This document shows, piece by piece, positions 24,329 to 36,479 of a stretch of DNA of 64,000 nt (position 1 is the first letter of the stretch; every line of letters begins with the position of its first letter). The DNA is from Liolophura sinensis. Its lineage: Eukaryota; Mollusca; Polyplacophora; Chitonida; Chitonidae. Below the pieces are notes generated by a model. The model did no database searches and had not been told where the DNA came from. It was given only the letters and a program-made list of their open reading frames with translations. Both the position numbers and the translations under genes were made by a program. The stretch lies in the NCBI RefSeq assembly GCF_032854445.1, contig NC_088300.1:73008984-73072983 (forward strand), in the 5' to 3' direction.

Positions 24329-26870
24329 ATGGGTCTCCGTGGGCGTCCTAGAACAAGCGGGAAATCGCAAAAGAGCAGTTCAACATACGTAACTACAAGA
24401 AAAATATGCCCTCGCTCCACTTCTTCGGATGTCATTGGAATTCAAATGTTTTTCGCATCAGTGTTTTATTCTGGGAGGAGTGATTTCACTTTCAGTGTCG
24501 GCAGCGAAGACAGCAAAATTGAAAGCAGTAATGTTGCAGAATTTAACTCCGACCCAATATCGATTGCCGAGCCAACAGAAGCAGATACAGAAAATGAAAC
24601 TCTAAACAGCAGAGCAAAACAACATAAGGGAGTATTCAGCGAGCACGTCCAGCAGCCTGTTGCAATTGTCAGTGTTGCAGCTGCAACTACTGGATTTAAT
24701 AACGGTGACAGTGCTTCTGCTTGCTTGGACTTAGACAGTGAAAGCACTCAACATCCGATGCCCGAACAGAGCCAACGTTTGAAACAATTAACCATTCAGC
24801 TGACAATAAGAGTCTGACTTTCAAAGCAACAATAACCGGTTATAAATCTGTGTCTTCAGGGACTCAAATCTAGAGATCGCATATTCTGTAATGTGGACAG
24901 TATACTGCAGCAGTTCCCGGGATTTGTTTATGGCTGTACAGGCTTTATATGCAGGACTTATTCAGTGTATGCTCCAGCTCAGGACAGGCCAAATAATTTT
25001 AACGTTTGTCTTCGGCGGTTCTTATTTAGGGTAGCATCAGAGCGATAGACTCAACTCACATCTGAAAATCAATTTACATTCACAGTGTTTAGAAGACGAG
25101 CGGCAAGCCAAAAAATTGTTGTCTGTAGGAGGGCTTTCAGCGCTCTGATTCTAGTCATGTTAGTGCAGTGAGAAGAAACAGGCAATATATTTCTAATTGC
25201 CAATTGACAGCTTAGTGATTTTATTCAATTTTTGCTGATCAACAAGAGCCCGTAACAAAGGATTTTCTAGCAAAATTGAACAATTCTATCTATGCCAAGT
25301 ATTTAACAGGTAACTCAGTTGAAGAACTTCTTACAGATTACAGTTTGTGGTGTGCAAGGAAAATGAAATCTTCTTTGGCTAATAACTCCGGAATAACCTA
25401 ATATGCTGACGAAAGTCAAAATCACAATGACAATGATGAAATTATTACCTTTTTGTGTTGGGTTGATCCAGACCAAATTTTAGGTACATTTGTTCCGCAT
25501 GAATTTTTGAAACTTAAGAGTGCAGCAGATTTAGAAATCCTTGATTCTGGCACAGCTGAAACAGAGTCCTATTTTGATGCAAAAAGTGTGTACAAAATAA
25601 TGAATGTCATTCTCTAAGAAGAGGGTGTTGACATGGATTCTGTGAAAATTATCTGCTTAGATGGAACAAATGTGATATCTGGTAATGTAGGAGGCGTACA
25701 AAAGCTGTGGCTTGATCAGTACCAACACAGTGTATGTTTTCTGTAAAAACCAACGACTTGCATTGGTTTTCGTTCATTTGAAGAAAACGAGTATGTGACC
25801 GTGCTAATGAACTGATGGATACATTCACTAATATTTTCTAAAGATCTGGCGAAACCAAGTATCTGAACATCAGATATGCGACTCACTTCTGAAACAGTGT
25901 ACAGTTGTCCAGATGACAGATATACTAGAACAAAGTTTCCCTCATGTTCCGAGCAGACTCGGTGAGTGTTGCTCGTGTCCTTGAGTACATGCAAGTGGTG
26001 AAGCAGTTCCTTTTAACTTCACCTTTTACCTGACTTTTACCTTCAGGTGATGGTTATTATGCTAAAGCCAATGACTTTCTGAAGAAAGCTCAACCATATA
26101 GAAAGGGCAGTGTGGGTCATGATAGAATAAGTCGAAGTAGTGTAAGGCATAATAAGTTCAACAGAGAGTTGTACGAGGCTGAACTTGTTAAACCATTTTG
26201 TAAGTCTATGGTCGATGAGTTGGACAAAGATTTCTTGGATGATCAACCCACAACTGTTGAGGACCTGGTCAGCATCTTTGTCAACCCCATACAATCTTCG
26301 AACAGTAACAAAGCAGATATCACTAGTGACGTAACTGATCTGGAGATGGAGTTTAGACACCTGTCAAATTCTATGGATTGTCATCTAAGGTTGACGTGTC
26401 CTCAACAATTGAGGAGTATATCAACGAATACTCAGAACTACTCTCTCATGTTTTTGTAATTCAGGCAATGCACAAAACTTGTATCAGACAAAAAAAGACT
26501 TCATTGCAGGAAAATTACAAAAAAACAAAACAAAACAAAAATCAAGAGAAAAGTCAGACAAAAAAGTTCGTCTTTATGAGATTAAGAAATTAGAAGATAA
26601 ACTAAAAGAAATGAAAGAACAGTTGAAAAGGTTCTTGAAGTATTGTACACAAATGAGATTCAGGGACTGTATCCCAACACGATTTACTTTCTGTTTCTTT
26701 GCTGTAAATTCCTAGGTCAAATGCCATTAGTGAAAGAGGGTTTAGTCATATGGAGCTACAATGTAGTAATGTTCAGGGAAGTATGAAAGATTCTACCCCA
26801 GATAAACTGCTCAGAGTTAGGCTGTTTACCGGGAAGTTAACCCAGGAGATGGTAAATGATAGTTATTGAT
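24329..26870 (+). pseudogene. Decayed hAT-like DNA transposon
   Basis: Several + strand fragments in different frames read as one broken transposase. They include an N-terminal Ser/Glu-rich region (24329-24817), a segment at 25250-25720 with 'IICLDGTNVISGNVGGVQK' (the hAT-type DGxNxxSG motif), a lysine-rich coiled segment near 26480-26640 ('YEIKKLEDKLKEMKEQL'), and at the end 'SNAISERGFSHMELQ' followed by 'DKLLRVRLF'. The last block matches the hAT C-terminal dimerisation motif (S.A.ERxFS.M...). Multiple stops and at least three frameshifts make it non-functional. Terminal inverted repeats were not identified. Confidence 0.7.
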
Positions 26871-27169
26871 ATCTTTGACAAGGATTTCAACAAAGATAGG
26901 TTCGTTAAGCTTCACTAATGAAGTTCACAATTGTGTCAATTAAAATGCTGTCAGAGGATCAAGGTCAGAACAATGTCATGGTTTATTGGAATGAATGGTC
27001 ATACGGTTTTTCTTTTAATCTGTCTTTTATCAAAGATGATGCAGAAATAAATATGGCCCACAACTTTTAAGGAACGCAAGAGTCATCTTTTGTTTTAAAT
27101 ACATAAACTGCTTTGATGTTAAAAATAAATGCTTGCCTATCTGTCAGTTAATGTCCAATTTCCCAGAAC

Positions 27170-28262
27170 TATTTTGGGGGATTTTGGCTATTTGTGCTCA
27201 ACACTGAGAGTGCCCAAATTAGGGTAATATGAAACCCTGCATTTTTTACTTCATCGCCAAACCGGTAATATTTTCTAAGAGACTCGTCTTGGTCATGGCA
27301 GTCTCTACAGTTCCCTTTGATGCAATTTGCAAGGTGAAACCTGGCCGAGTCAGGATTTCCGCAAAGCAGAATTTCCGTGAATTTATTTTCACTCGGGGGC
27401 TTTTTGGTTGTGTCTGGAGAGAGTCTATTTACTGCTAGCAGTTTGTATCTTACATTCACGCAATACAAACAGATTTCTCTGTGTATTTCTAACAAATCTT
27501 TCATTCTTGTAATAAACAAACCTTTTAAAGCTCACTTTTTCTTGGGTGTATTCAGCCTGAAAATGGCGGCATGCTGCTTTCAGAGATACTTGAAGCAGAT
27601 GTCCTGAGCCATGCTTCGTGGCAATTTGTTTCTGAAGCATGATTCTCGAGATGTCTTCCCTGCAGCAAAGGTTCTTGATAAGTTTAACGTTAACCGTCTG
27701 TCCGCTGAGTAGCAGCAATCGTCGATGCTGATTTACATTTTGCTTTTCTGCTTTTTACATCTTTCAGGGTTTCAAGTCCTTTAATCTTTTCGTAGACTGA
27801 CTTTATTTTTAATCAAATTTCGAATTATCATTATAAATTTTTTCTGGAGTTTTTGAGAGCTGAGACCGAAGTTTGGAAGTCATGTTCCATTCAGTTATGA
27901 GGGACGAGAATATATCAGCTCCTCTGCATTTGATGCGTTTGCTTTGGTTTGTCTTTCTTTTTGACTTCTCCTGATACTGTTTGAAGCTTCCTTTCCCTCT
28001 CTTTGCGCCTAATTGAAGCTTTTTTGTGGTGGGACATACTTGCACGTTCTTTTAGCTTCGCAACCCTCCGCTTTAACTTTTGTGTTTCTACAGAATGTCT
28101 TGTTATTTTTCGTCTGCTAAACTTAACCTTCAAAGCTCCACTCGGATTTTGTGTTTTTTTTTTCATGTATCGCTTCTGTCGCTCCCTTGCAAGCGCCTTC
28201 TCTCTCTCGTGCTTTTCTACAACTGCCTTGTTTAGTTTGCGTACTTGAAATTCAGTTTTCAT
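27170..28262 (-). pseudogene. Broken transposon-type ORF with a basic coiled region and a Cys/His-rich segment
   Basis: Three - strand frames read in order from 28262. The first is a very basic Arg/Lys/Glu-rich helical region ('KLKRRVAKLKERASMSHHKK'). The second contains 'CCREDISRIMLQKQ'. The last contains 'ICLYCVNVRYKLLAVNRL' and 'LCGNPDSARFHLANC'. The order 'REDISR ... C.C...R..L.ALN.L' recurs in uncharacterised multicopy proteins of cnidarians and molluscs that behave like transposon products; this is my recollection, not a search. Frameshifts near 27500 and 27900 and the internal stops make it a pseudogene. Confidence 0.55.
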
Positions 28263-28349
28263 TTTTTCTCTTCTTTGTTTTGAATTCTTTTTTGGTACTC
28301 CAAATACTTCAGAGGGTTGCTAGCCTTTCGTCGGTACTCTCTCACTCTG

Positions 28350-28599
28350 TTTATTTATTTATTTATTTGGTTGGTGTTGTACGCTGTACTCAAGAATATT
28401 TCACTCATTCGACGGCATCCAGCATTATGGTGGGAGGAAACCGGGTAGAGCCCGAGGGAAACCCACGGCCACTCGCAGGCTGCGGCCGGAGAGGAAGCCA
28501 GCATGAGCTGGACTTGAACTCACAGCGACCGCATTGGTGAGAGGCTCCTGGGTCATCACGTTGCGCTAGCGCACTAACCAACTGAGCCATGGGGGCCTC
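28350..28599 (-). mobile_element. tRNA-derived SINE, family 1, near full length
   Basis: On the - strand it begins 'ggcccccatggctcagttgg' (A box), then a B box ('gagttcaagtcc'), then a conserved body ('gctggcttcctctccggc', 'gtgggtttccctcggg', 'ggtttcctcccaccataatg') and a tail 'atattcttgagtacagcgta' ending in AAATAAATAAATA. The direct repeat CACTCTG at 28343-28349 and 28600-28606 is a possible target-site duplication. The body and tail resemble SINEs widespread in bivalves and related phyla. Confidence 0.85.
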
Positions 28600-28606
28600 C
28601 ACTCTG

Positions 28607-30360
28607 GTTATAATAGACGTGCTGCGGCGTTGTGGGGAAAACTCAGCAACTCTGCAAAATTAGACACGTAAAGTTTTATTGAAGCCCCTTTGTCTTATGT
28701 TTACCCCAACTCTCCAAATCTCCTTCGTTCTTAATTATCTTTGTTGTTAAACCTTCTATTTGGTTTTTGTCAACAATTACATTCACACGCTTAAACTCTG
28801 CTCACCGTGTGGTGTTCTTATAACGTTTTTATGTAAAACAATGAAGATTTCACCGAGAATTCTTACTATTAATTTTAATATTTTATATTAATTTTCACCA
28901 TTACAAAATCCAGATTTTTTTCTTCCAGCATTATAAAAATGGACAGTGAATTATCGATAACAACGTGATACGCAGAATTAAACGAAAAGAGCTAAAACGA
29001 GGCTCTTTCCGGAGACTTACTGTGGTGAGAGATTTTGACTTTGAACGTAAAAATGACAGAAATAACGTTGTCAATTTTGATTTGCGCTTATATTAAAAGT
29101 AAATAGGTTACTTTCGTCGTATCATGACATGAGAGTAATTTTGGAAAATCAGTAACAGTACGAGTCGGTGTAACACAATTTAAGACCTGCCTGTATTCGT
29201 CCGATTAAGATCGGCAGAAAATGACCACAAGACATGACGATCGTTACTATTTTTTCCAGTCTAAAATAATGACAAAAACTCGTATTTTAACTATTGTTTT
29301 ATCCATTTGAATTGTTTTAATGCAAAAGTTTGTGATTGGACTGACACAACAAAACGCCATCAAAAATGTCTTTCTGTTTCAGGTATGTTCCAACAGATTT
29401 ATCTCACTGGCGGGAATTTCCCCTTTCCTAATTATGTCGTTTGCACGCGATAAAAGTTCAGAAAACAAACAATTATCAACACACAGGGCATTTTCATTGA
29501 CATCCAAGCTACTTTTCCTCATTCTGTGGTATATTTATTCACAAATGGCGATCTCCATGCAAAATAATTGATTGTTTTTGAGATGCAAATACGAAATACG
29601 AAGCTAACAGGAGAAACAGTCAGTGGAAGCGATAGTTTGGAGGCAAGCTATAGTTTGGAGGTAAGCTGCATCAGCTATTAGATATTAATATCACACAGAA
29701 CAACTGGTGTTGAAACCATATCCTGGACAGCTCATCCGCATCAGCTTGAATAATATACAAGAAACATACCCACCCCGGCCTCCCTGGTCTCTCATGTGAC
29801 AATCTAGATTTGTTTCAATTATTTATACTCGCAGAATAATGTAAATTAGCGATGCATATTTTGATTAACAATGATTTTACACGCTTTTGGTTTTGCAGTG
29901 GAGTTATGTATCCCTCCCAGCAGCAAGTAAATAAACTTCAAAGTGAACATGTAAATAAAGTACTAGAGTATCAGAACTGCCAATTTCCGGAGAAGAAATT
30001 GGCGACCTAGACGTTGTAGAACTCGAGTTAACTAATAAGAACAGCAGAATCGTCTGGGCAAATTATTGGCTAAACCTGTAGTGAATAATTAATCTACTGG
30101 CATTAATCGAATTTGTAAGGGTACAGGGCTTCCGGCTAAGGTGTTTCGTCCATCTGCGCGCTCTGACATGTAAATGACTGATGACATCCACGATGTGAGC
30201 AAGGAGTAGACGAGTGGACTATACTGCGCCGTTTCGAAAATCTGTTTACCTCGATACAAAAAGCCCAGTCTATGGAAGATTCTAAAGATCTAACCAGATG
30301 TGTAACTCAGGGAGGAGTCAAAACTATTTAACTAGTTAAAAAGCATCAGTCCTTTCTCAA
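28607..30360. other. No recognised gene
   Basis: AT-rich sequence with one 83-codon frame (29320-29571) lacking motifs. A short duplication, 'tatagtttggagg', lies near 29632-29660. Confidence 0.4.
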
Positions 30361-31075
30361 ACAGGGGAGTGTAGGCATGGCTTCCCGTCTCACGGATATA
30401 CCACAACTTTACTGGATTCTAAAAATGCATAAATCTCAGTACAAAACTCGCTTGATTGCAGGATCGAGAAGCTGTACTACCAAACTTGTATCTACTCTTA
30501 ACGAAAACACAAGTAGTACATTGATTTTGTACTGTTGTGCAACTGAAAAAACTTCAGGCGTTAACTGTATCTGGATGCTTAAAAACTCAAAACGTCGCAC
30601 TGAAGAACTAGAGGCTTAAATACACATACAGGATAAGAACACCTCTACTTGGGATTTCTCCACTCTCTATACTACAATTCCTCACACAAAATTAACTGAT
30701 AGAATTTCATCACTAAATAATAAAACTGGTCACCGCTACATCAAAGGCAACAAAGCCTTCTTCAGCTCAACTACATACCAGAGTTACCATTCATGGGATG
30801 TTTCTACGTTTATCGAGTTGCTTGAATTTCTCATTAATAACACCTGTGTGAAATTTGTGAAAACTAAATATCAACAGTGTATAGGTATTCCGATGGGTAC
30901 CAATTGTGCCCCCCCCCCCCTCCAACAACACCTTTGGTCGACCTATACCTGTTCTCATATGAATACGACTATATGCAGAACTATTAAGGAATAATCCTCA
31001 CTACACCCGATATTTCTCATCCACTAAACGGTGTATTGATGATTTGCTGTCCCTGAATTCATCGTGTTGAATTGA
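30361..31075 (+). pseudogene. Decayed reverse transcriptase, copy 3 (fingers and palm)
   Basis: The frame at 30377-30619 has 'IPQLYWILKMHKSQYKTRLI', followed after a stop by 'TSTWDFSTLYTTIPHTKLTD', 'FIELLEFLINNTCVKF' and 'GIPMGTNCAP'. These are RT motifs of the same family as the copies at 16.4 and 18.3 kb and are upstream of the part preserved there: LP.LYW.PK.HK, F.TLYTTIPH and G.PMGT. A C-rich run (30908-30921) lies right after the NCAP codons, where the frame is lost; further down the YIDD equivalent is recognisable but stop-ridden. The copies together cover most of one RT domain. Confidence 0.75.
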
Positions 31076-31077
31076 AT

Positions 31078-31650
31078 CGCCATGTGGGATATATCAATGA
31101 TTGCGGTCGAAGCGCAACTGAGGTGCATATTTTGTTATCGATAGCTAATATTCATATGGTACGCGATTTGGAGACTGATTTCGCTCGGTCGTCTGGGGCA
31201 TGCCTTGTGTCGTTCCTACATCATTGAAAAATGTTGACCGCTTTTCTTCCTATTTTCGTACTTTATGTACTTTCTTAGTTTTGTGGTAATTTGTGTTAAA
31301 CGTCGTTCTGGGAATTGGCCTTGCGATCATTGATCCAGGGCGCCCTTATTGGTTGACGGCTGGTGTACGAATGTCTGTTTCGAAAAAAATATCTAGAAAA
31401 TATAGGATATATGCGTATTTATAAATGTTCATTTACCAATTTTACATTCAAGTGAAACATCACAGAACCGTATATAATAAACACTGTTGGAGACCAAATG
31501 ATTCCGTCCTAATTTCGTACCTTTTATACATTCTTATAGTTCTTTGGTAGTTTGTGTCAAACGACGTTTTGGGAATTGGCCTTGCGATTATTTAACCTTT
31601 AACGTCCGTTTTGGTTGACGGTTGGTATTCGAATGTCTGTTTCGACGCAT
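31078..31650 (+). repeat. Retroelement tail repeat, two direct copies
   Basis: Two related blocks of about 150 bp (31235-31390 and 31500-31650) lie in direct orientation, sharing 'gggaattggccttgcgat' and a 'cgaatgtctgtttcga' end. They follow RT copy 3 and match the start of the window and 16885-17115, so they most likely belong to the 3' non-coding end of the element. Confidence 0.6.
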
Positions 31651-32749
31651 AGATCCAAGCCTTACAAAGAACGCGACAGCAGAAATTCATGAATGCTATA
31701 TCCATTGCGAACCCTCCATATCACAAAATCACCAGCACTATAAATATGTTAAAGCATGGAATGCCATGTGGAAGACTCCAGACCCGAATCCCTGCCCATT
31801 CACGTTGGTTCATCTGGAATAAATCTTAGTTAATTTGGGGAAAAAACTGTCGTGATTAATTGGCTCGTGAGTTGTATGATTTGGTATGTTTTTAATACCG
31901 TAATTAAAAGTACTTCACTTAATTCGGCGTACTGCAGAATGTATCACCAACTGTATTTAGGGTTTAGTGGCATGAGTGGTGGAAACTTCGGTGAGAGTCG
32001 GGGACAAATACATAAATGGAGTAACTCTATCTTGTCTGTTACAGGTCTGAGCTCAAGCAACTGACAGAAGAATGGAAGTTGGTAAACCTGACGGACAGCA
32101 ATCAAAACTTCTGATTTGATCGTTCACGTTGAGGTGACAGCGTGGTACTCTCAACATTTCAGGCTCTGTGTATCTCTTGTGTACATATTGTCAGTTCCGT
32201 TTGTGATTCTTACTGGGATAAAAATGATAGATCACCATCGCAACGTCAGTAAGCAAAAAGTGTTTAAATTGCTCCATACCACTCATTACGGCTTAACAGG
32301 AATTGCACAAAATTCTACAGCAAAATGTTAGACACGCCTTGCACAAGCCATGTCCATTCATAACGTACGATAGCTTTAAAAACGTTCCACAGGGAGAGAG
32401 TGTGCGTGGGATTCTCATTTTAGAGCACGGACAAAATTTTTCAAAGTGCAGAACCCGATGATCATCTTAAGGTACAACCCGATAATCAACCCAGAACAGA
32501 CAAAATTGTCGTATTTGTTAAGACTCCGTTTTAATCAACTCATACCTCACCTCTAACTTCATTGCGCATTAAGCAAGTACACATAATGACGTAATTCTAC
32601 AATCAATGTATTAAGAGCGTACTTTTCTTCATGTTGACCAGTTTTCAAGAATACTTGGATATTATGGTCTTGTTAATTAATATTGTTAATTTGGAAACAT
32701 TTGAGAAAGCCATATTTCAAATAGGAGAGTTATTGAATTTTAAGAAAGG
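31651..32749. other. No recognised gene
   Basis: Short open frames only, with no repeat family recognised. Confidence 0.4.
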
Positions 32750-32955
32750 GGGCCTCGTTGGCCTAGATTATTAAAGAATTGACTTTCTGCAACCATGAGA
32801 AATCAGACCTTTCGCGTTAAGTCAGGAGGTTTGTCAGAAACCTAGCAAACGTCCGTGGTTTACCTCGGGCCTTCTTGTTCCCTCCACCGTTAAACCTAAA
32901 AGCTGTCATATAGATAACAATTGAGTAAGGCCTAAAACATAAATAAAATGAATGC
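32750..32955 (+). mobile_element. Old SINE copy, family 1-like
   Basis: Starts 'ggcctcgttggcctag', contains 'cgtggtttacctcgggcc' (cf. 'cgtgggtttccctcgggc' in the intact copies) and ends 'gtcatatag...ttgagtaaggc...aaataaaat', matching the SINE tail. It is strongly diverged, and the B box is not recognisable. Confidence 0.55.
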
Positions 32956-33477
32956 ATACATCACATAAGAGTGGACAGAATGTGTGCATGCTTAGTTTGC
33001 GCGAAACGCCGAAGTTTTGTAAGTCTAATGGCGCACCACCATACTTGGCTGTGCCAGGCAGCCATTCTACGCTTTGAGACAGAAACAACAATAATCATTA
33101 ATGACGCCATCTCCAGCACTGATGAAAGTCAAGCCGTTTCGGCTTACAGCTTGGTGTGTCTTTCCCCACATTATGGGAACATTCCAAAGACTTTTGGAGC
33201 TAGTGTTTTTGCAGCTAGTTTGTTTCATCTTTGACCAGCAACGAGTTTTCTGTATGTTTGGTAATCATGACCGGATCTTGAAATGTGCAGTTTCGGATTA
33301 AATGATAAGCAGTTTCAAACCTTTTTACTTTCATATAGAAAATTTCCAGAATGGTAAAATATTTAATTTAATAACAGCTCAGACATCTGTGTTTGAAATT
33401 GTAATTAAACCGCACTGCATTTCTTACCTAAGTATGTTAAAACCATGTTATGAGTTGCATTTACATGATCAGGTAGA

Positions 33478-33530
33478 ATAAAACCCTAAATTAAGGTAAA
33501 CTCACAAAAGTGAGATTTGATCGGTTTTTA
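33478..33530 (-). repeat. Fragment of the dispersed pseudo-LTR-like repeat, inverted
   Basis: 'aataaaaccctaaattaagg' and 'taaactcacaa' are the reverse complement of the 'ttacctcatttagggtttta' part of the copy at 18955-19235. Confidence 0.45.
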
Positions 33531-33680
33531 CTCATGTTTTATTCTGAATGCCGAAGTGGTTTGTACGGGACTTTCACATCCTTCATGATATCCACCCTTG
33601 GATAAAATAATGTAATGGGGCGGTGAAAGTAATAACGGCCTTAATAAACCAATTATCACAAAGCGGCACACCTGTTTCGT

Positions 33681-33722
33681 TACGTCACAGGAACATCTAC
33701 GTCACAGGAAAACTTACGTCAC
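33681..33722 (+). promoter_or_regulatory. Three TACGTCAC (CRE-like) sites in a 17-bp phased array
   Basis: TACGTCAC occurs at 33681-33688, 33698-33705 and 33715-33722, exactly 17 bp apart, the first two followed by 'aggaa'. TACGTCA is a recognised variant of the cAMP-response or bZIP element. It could equally be a three-copy tandem repeat that happens to contain the octamer. No gene start is identified nearby. Confidence 0.35.
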
Positions 33723-34309
33723 ATGAACACATACACGTGTCCTTTTTTATACTAGCTATTACAGGAGCGATTTCTATGGAAGACATATGTATTTCACCAG
33801 GGAAGATAATGTCATCAGGATTTATCTCTCCTTTACGGCTGCGGTTGTGCAACACGATGCTGCAAATATATTCCAGTCGATAAACGAACAAGATAACAAG
33901 AACACTTTTAGTATTTCTTACAGTAGTTTGACCTTATGAAGACATACACTGAAGTAAACTGATTATTTTGTTAAATCATTGCTATAAATACCGTATTTGG
34001 GCATTATCTTATCTCTCGTTGAAACTAAATGTAAGGGCAATTTAATGGAGACCGCGCAAAGCTATGGCATGGTCTTGCGTATCCCTGTCTGTCTGTGTAA
34101 ACCACAAGTCGGGAGTAAAAATCCCCAGGGTGTGATTCCTTTCTATCTTTTCATGTTATTGTTTGTTTAATGTGATGCCAACACGGCATTATATACAGTA
34201 CTACACCAGTGACGTCTAATAAATTGTAATTACCATCACTGCATTTTTTTACTCATTTCTGTGGTAGTGAAGGTCTAAATTGCTACTATTTAAGAATTTC
34301 AAACAACAG

Positions 34310-34410
34310 CTAAAATAAAACCCCAACTGAGGTAAACTGACAAAATGCAAGATATCGCCTGTCATAAGTGATCATCTGCCAACTATGGTAATGAAGTCGC
34401 TGCTTTAGAT
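34310..34410 (-). repeat. Fragment of the dispersed pseudo-LTR-like repeat, inverted
   Basis: The reverse complement contains 'gcgacttcattaccatag', 'gatcacttatgacagg' and 'cagtttacctcagttgggg', in the same order as the copies at 3296 and 18955. Confidence 0.55.
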
Positions 34411-34620
34411 TCACTTTTAAAGTAGGCCCCAGCGCTGAGCTTTCCAAACTGCAGGACAGATGGTTTGATGTCTCCTGAATCCATTCCGATCGTGTAAAAC
34501 GCCGAAAACGGAAGAAAAAGGGCAGAATTTGGTCATCAAACATCGGAAAATCTATTCCTCTTCGACTTAGCCACCGTTGACCTTGTGACGAAACAGCGGT
34601 ACATTTACTGCAGGCATATG

Positions 34621-35072
34621 TGGCTTCTCTATATGTACATCACTGACGGCAGGAAACATGGCCATTACTTTTGGCTTCTCTATATGTACATCACTGACGG
34701 TAGGAAACATGGTCATACTTTTGGCTTCTCTATATGTACAATCACTGACGGCAGGAAACATGGTCATACTTTTGGCTTCTCTATATGTACATCACTGACG
34801 GCAGGAAACATGGTCATACTTTTGGCTTCTCTATATGTACATCACTGACGGCAGGAAACATGGCCATACTTTTGGCTTCTCTATATGTACATCACTGACG
34901 GCAGGAAACATGGCCATACTTTTGGCTTCTCTATATGTACATCACTGACGGCAGGAAACATGGCCATACTTTTGGCTTCTCTATATGTACATCACTGACG
35001 GCAGGAAACATGGCCATACTTTTGGCTTCTCTATATGTACATCACTGACGGCAGGAAACATGGCCATACTTT
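34621..35072 (+). repeat. 50-bp minisatellite, 9 copies
   Basis: Units start 'tggcttctctatatgtacat' at 34621, 34672, 34722, 34773, 34823, 34873, 34923, 34973 and 35023, so the period is 50 bp with two 51-bp copies. The last five copies are almost identical and the first ones differ at single bases. A period of 50 shifts the reading frame in each copy, so it is not coding. Confidence 0.95.
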
Positions 35073-35242
35073 TACAAGTAATTTCGAGTTTATTTCAGGC
35101 CCAAGTGTGGCTTCCGACTCCAGAGACACAACGCAGGATACTAAGGTTACGTACATGGTCTAAAAATGTCACAGATGTACAAAGTATGGACCAGATCTCG
35201 TCAAATTTCGTTTTTGATGTTCTCATTGCCATATCGAAATAT

Positions 35243-35313
35243 TGTTCTCGCCACGATATGGCTGAAATATAGCCGATATGTCGTTAAGCCACAATCATTC
35301 ATTCATTCATTCG
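35243..35313 (+). mobile_element. SINE/LINE 3' tail with ATTC microsatellite
   Basis: 'cacgatatggctgaaatata', 'gccgatatgtcgttaagcc' and a run of ATTC at the end form a tail familiar from molluscan SINE/LINE repeats. The 5' part is not recognisable here. Confidence 0.5.
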
Positions 35314-36423
35314 TCAAAAACGCCATTTGATTACGGGAGACTCGATCGCAGGTCTGTGAGATTTGCAAAATCAGCCATAACTTCTCAAGAAAAGGACGAA
35401 GGACGAGTCTTATAATATCCCCAAAAAACGCCAAACGGAAAAGACGTCCGGATTTTCAGCCCTTGAATGCAGAAGTTGATTGGCTACTTGCTTGTTTGAA
35501 ACAGCTGTCTGTGTGACACCAACTGTAGGGAGTCGCAAGCCTTTGCCCCACAACGGTCACGCTTGAGGGCGGCCCTCCAGCTCAGTTCACACGTGGCCTA
35601 CAGGCCGCTGTTCGTGCGTGATACACAACACCTTGAAGCCGTCATGGGAACCCAGACAAATTTTAAACTGGCATTTCTATGTGTTGCCAGCCGCTGTTTC
35701 CATTCAGTATAATTCAAACCTTATTTCTTTTTGCCGGTAAGACTTTTTTTAAAACATAAAAAATTAACTCGATTGTGAGTTTCACCCGTTTTGAGTGATA
35801 GACTGTTGTCGTCAGCGCGACTCACAATCGGCTAGCCCGACTGCGTGGATCCACGTGTCACAGCCGGTATCTCTCAACTTGGCTATAAAAATGTATAGTC
35901 TGTTAACGTGGCCGATATGTGAACGAAAAGCGATCATCGTATAAACCAGTTGCTATGTTGTACTAACGGTTTTCCCGGATCAAATAGGCCTAAAACTCCG
36001 GTAGTCTATCTTACAAAATATTTGCTGTAAAAACTGTTTCACGCATATGACTTTCAGGTGTACATGTAGGGGTAATTATAACTTAATCCACACTACAGCT
36101 TCTGGAAAACCACACAGTAGGTAGGCATAATGCATGCATTCGGCTATGCTTTGTAGGGCTTTTCAGTACATAATCCCGGCAGGTATTCACGGCAAGACGT
36201 CACCCGGCCAGGGCTCCGCGGTCGACAAGATAGACATAATGGTATTTTGAATGCAGTTTACAGGCTAACATAGCACAAATGTTGTGTTTAATGAACATTT
36301 AGTGTGAAAATAAAGTCGTTCTCCTTTAACGCTATTGTTTTTATATTTAATGTCTGCATAATCCAGGATTCTGTTTGTGGATTTTCTAAATGCGATTACA
36401 ACTCAACATTTAAATTAAAAAAT
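35314..36423. other. No recognised gene
   Basis: Somewhat more GC-rich than its surroundings at 35500-35650, including the palindrome 'ggcctacaggcc'. No ORF or repeat family was recognised. Confidence 0.4.
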
Positions 36424-36479
36424 CGTATAAGTGAAATTTTCTTGAGTACGGCATAAAACATCAATCAGATAAATAAACG
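36424..36479 (+). mobile_element. SINE family 1 tail fragment
   Basis: 'cgtataagtgaaattttctt', 'gagtacggcataaaac' and 'aaataaac' match the 3' tail of the SINEs at 28350 and 56495. Head and body are absent. Confidence 0.6.
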
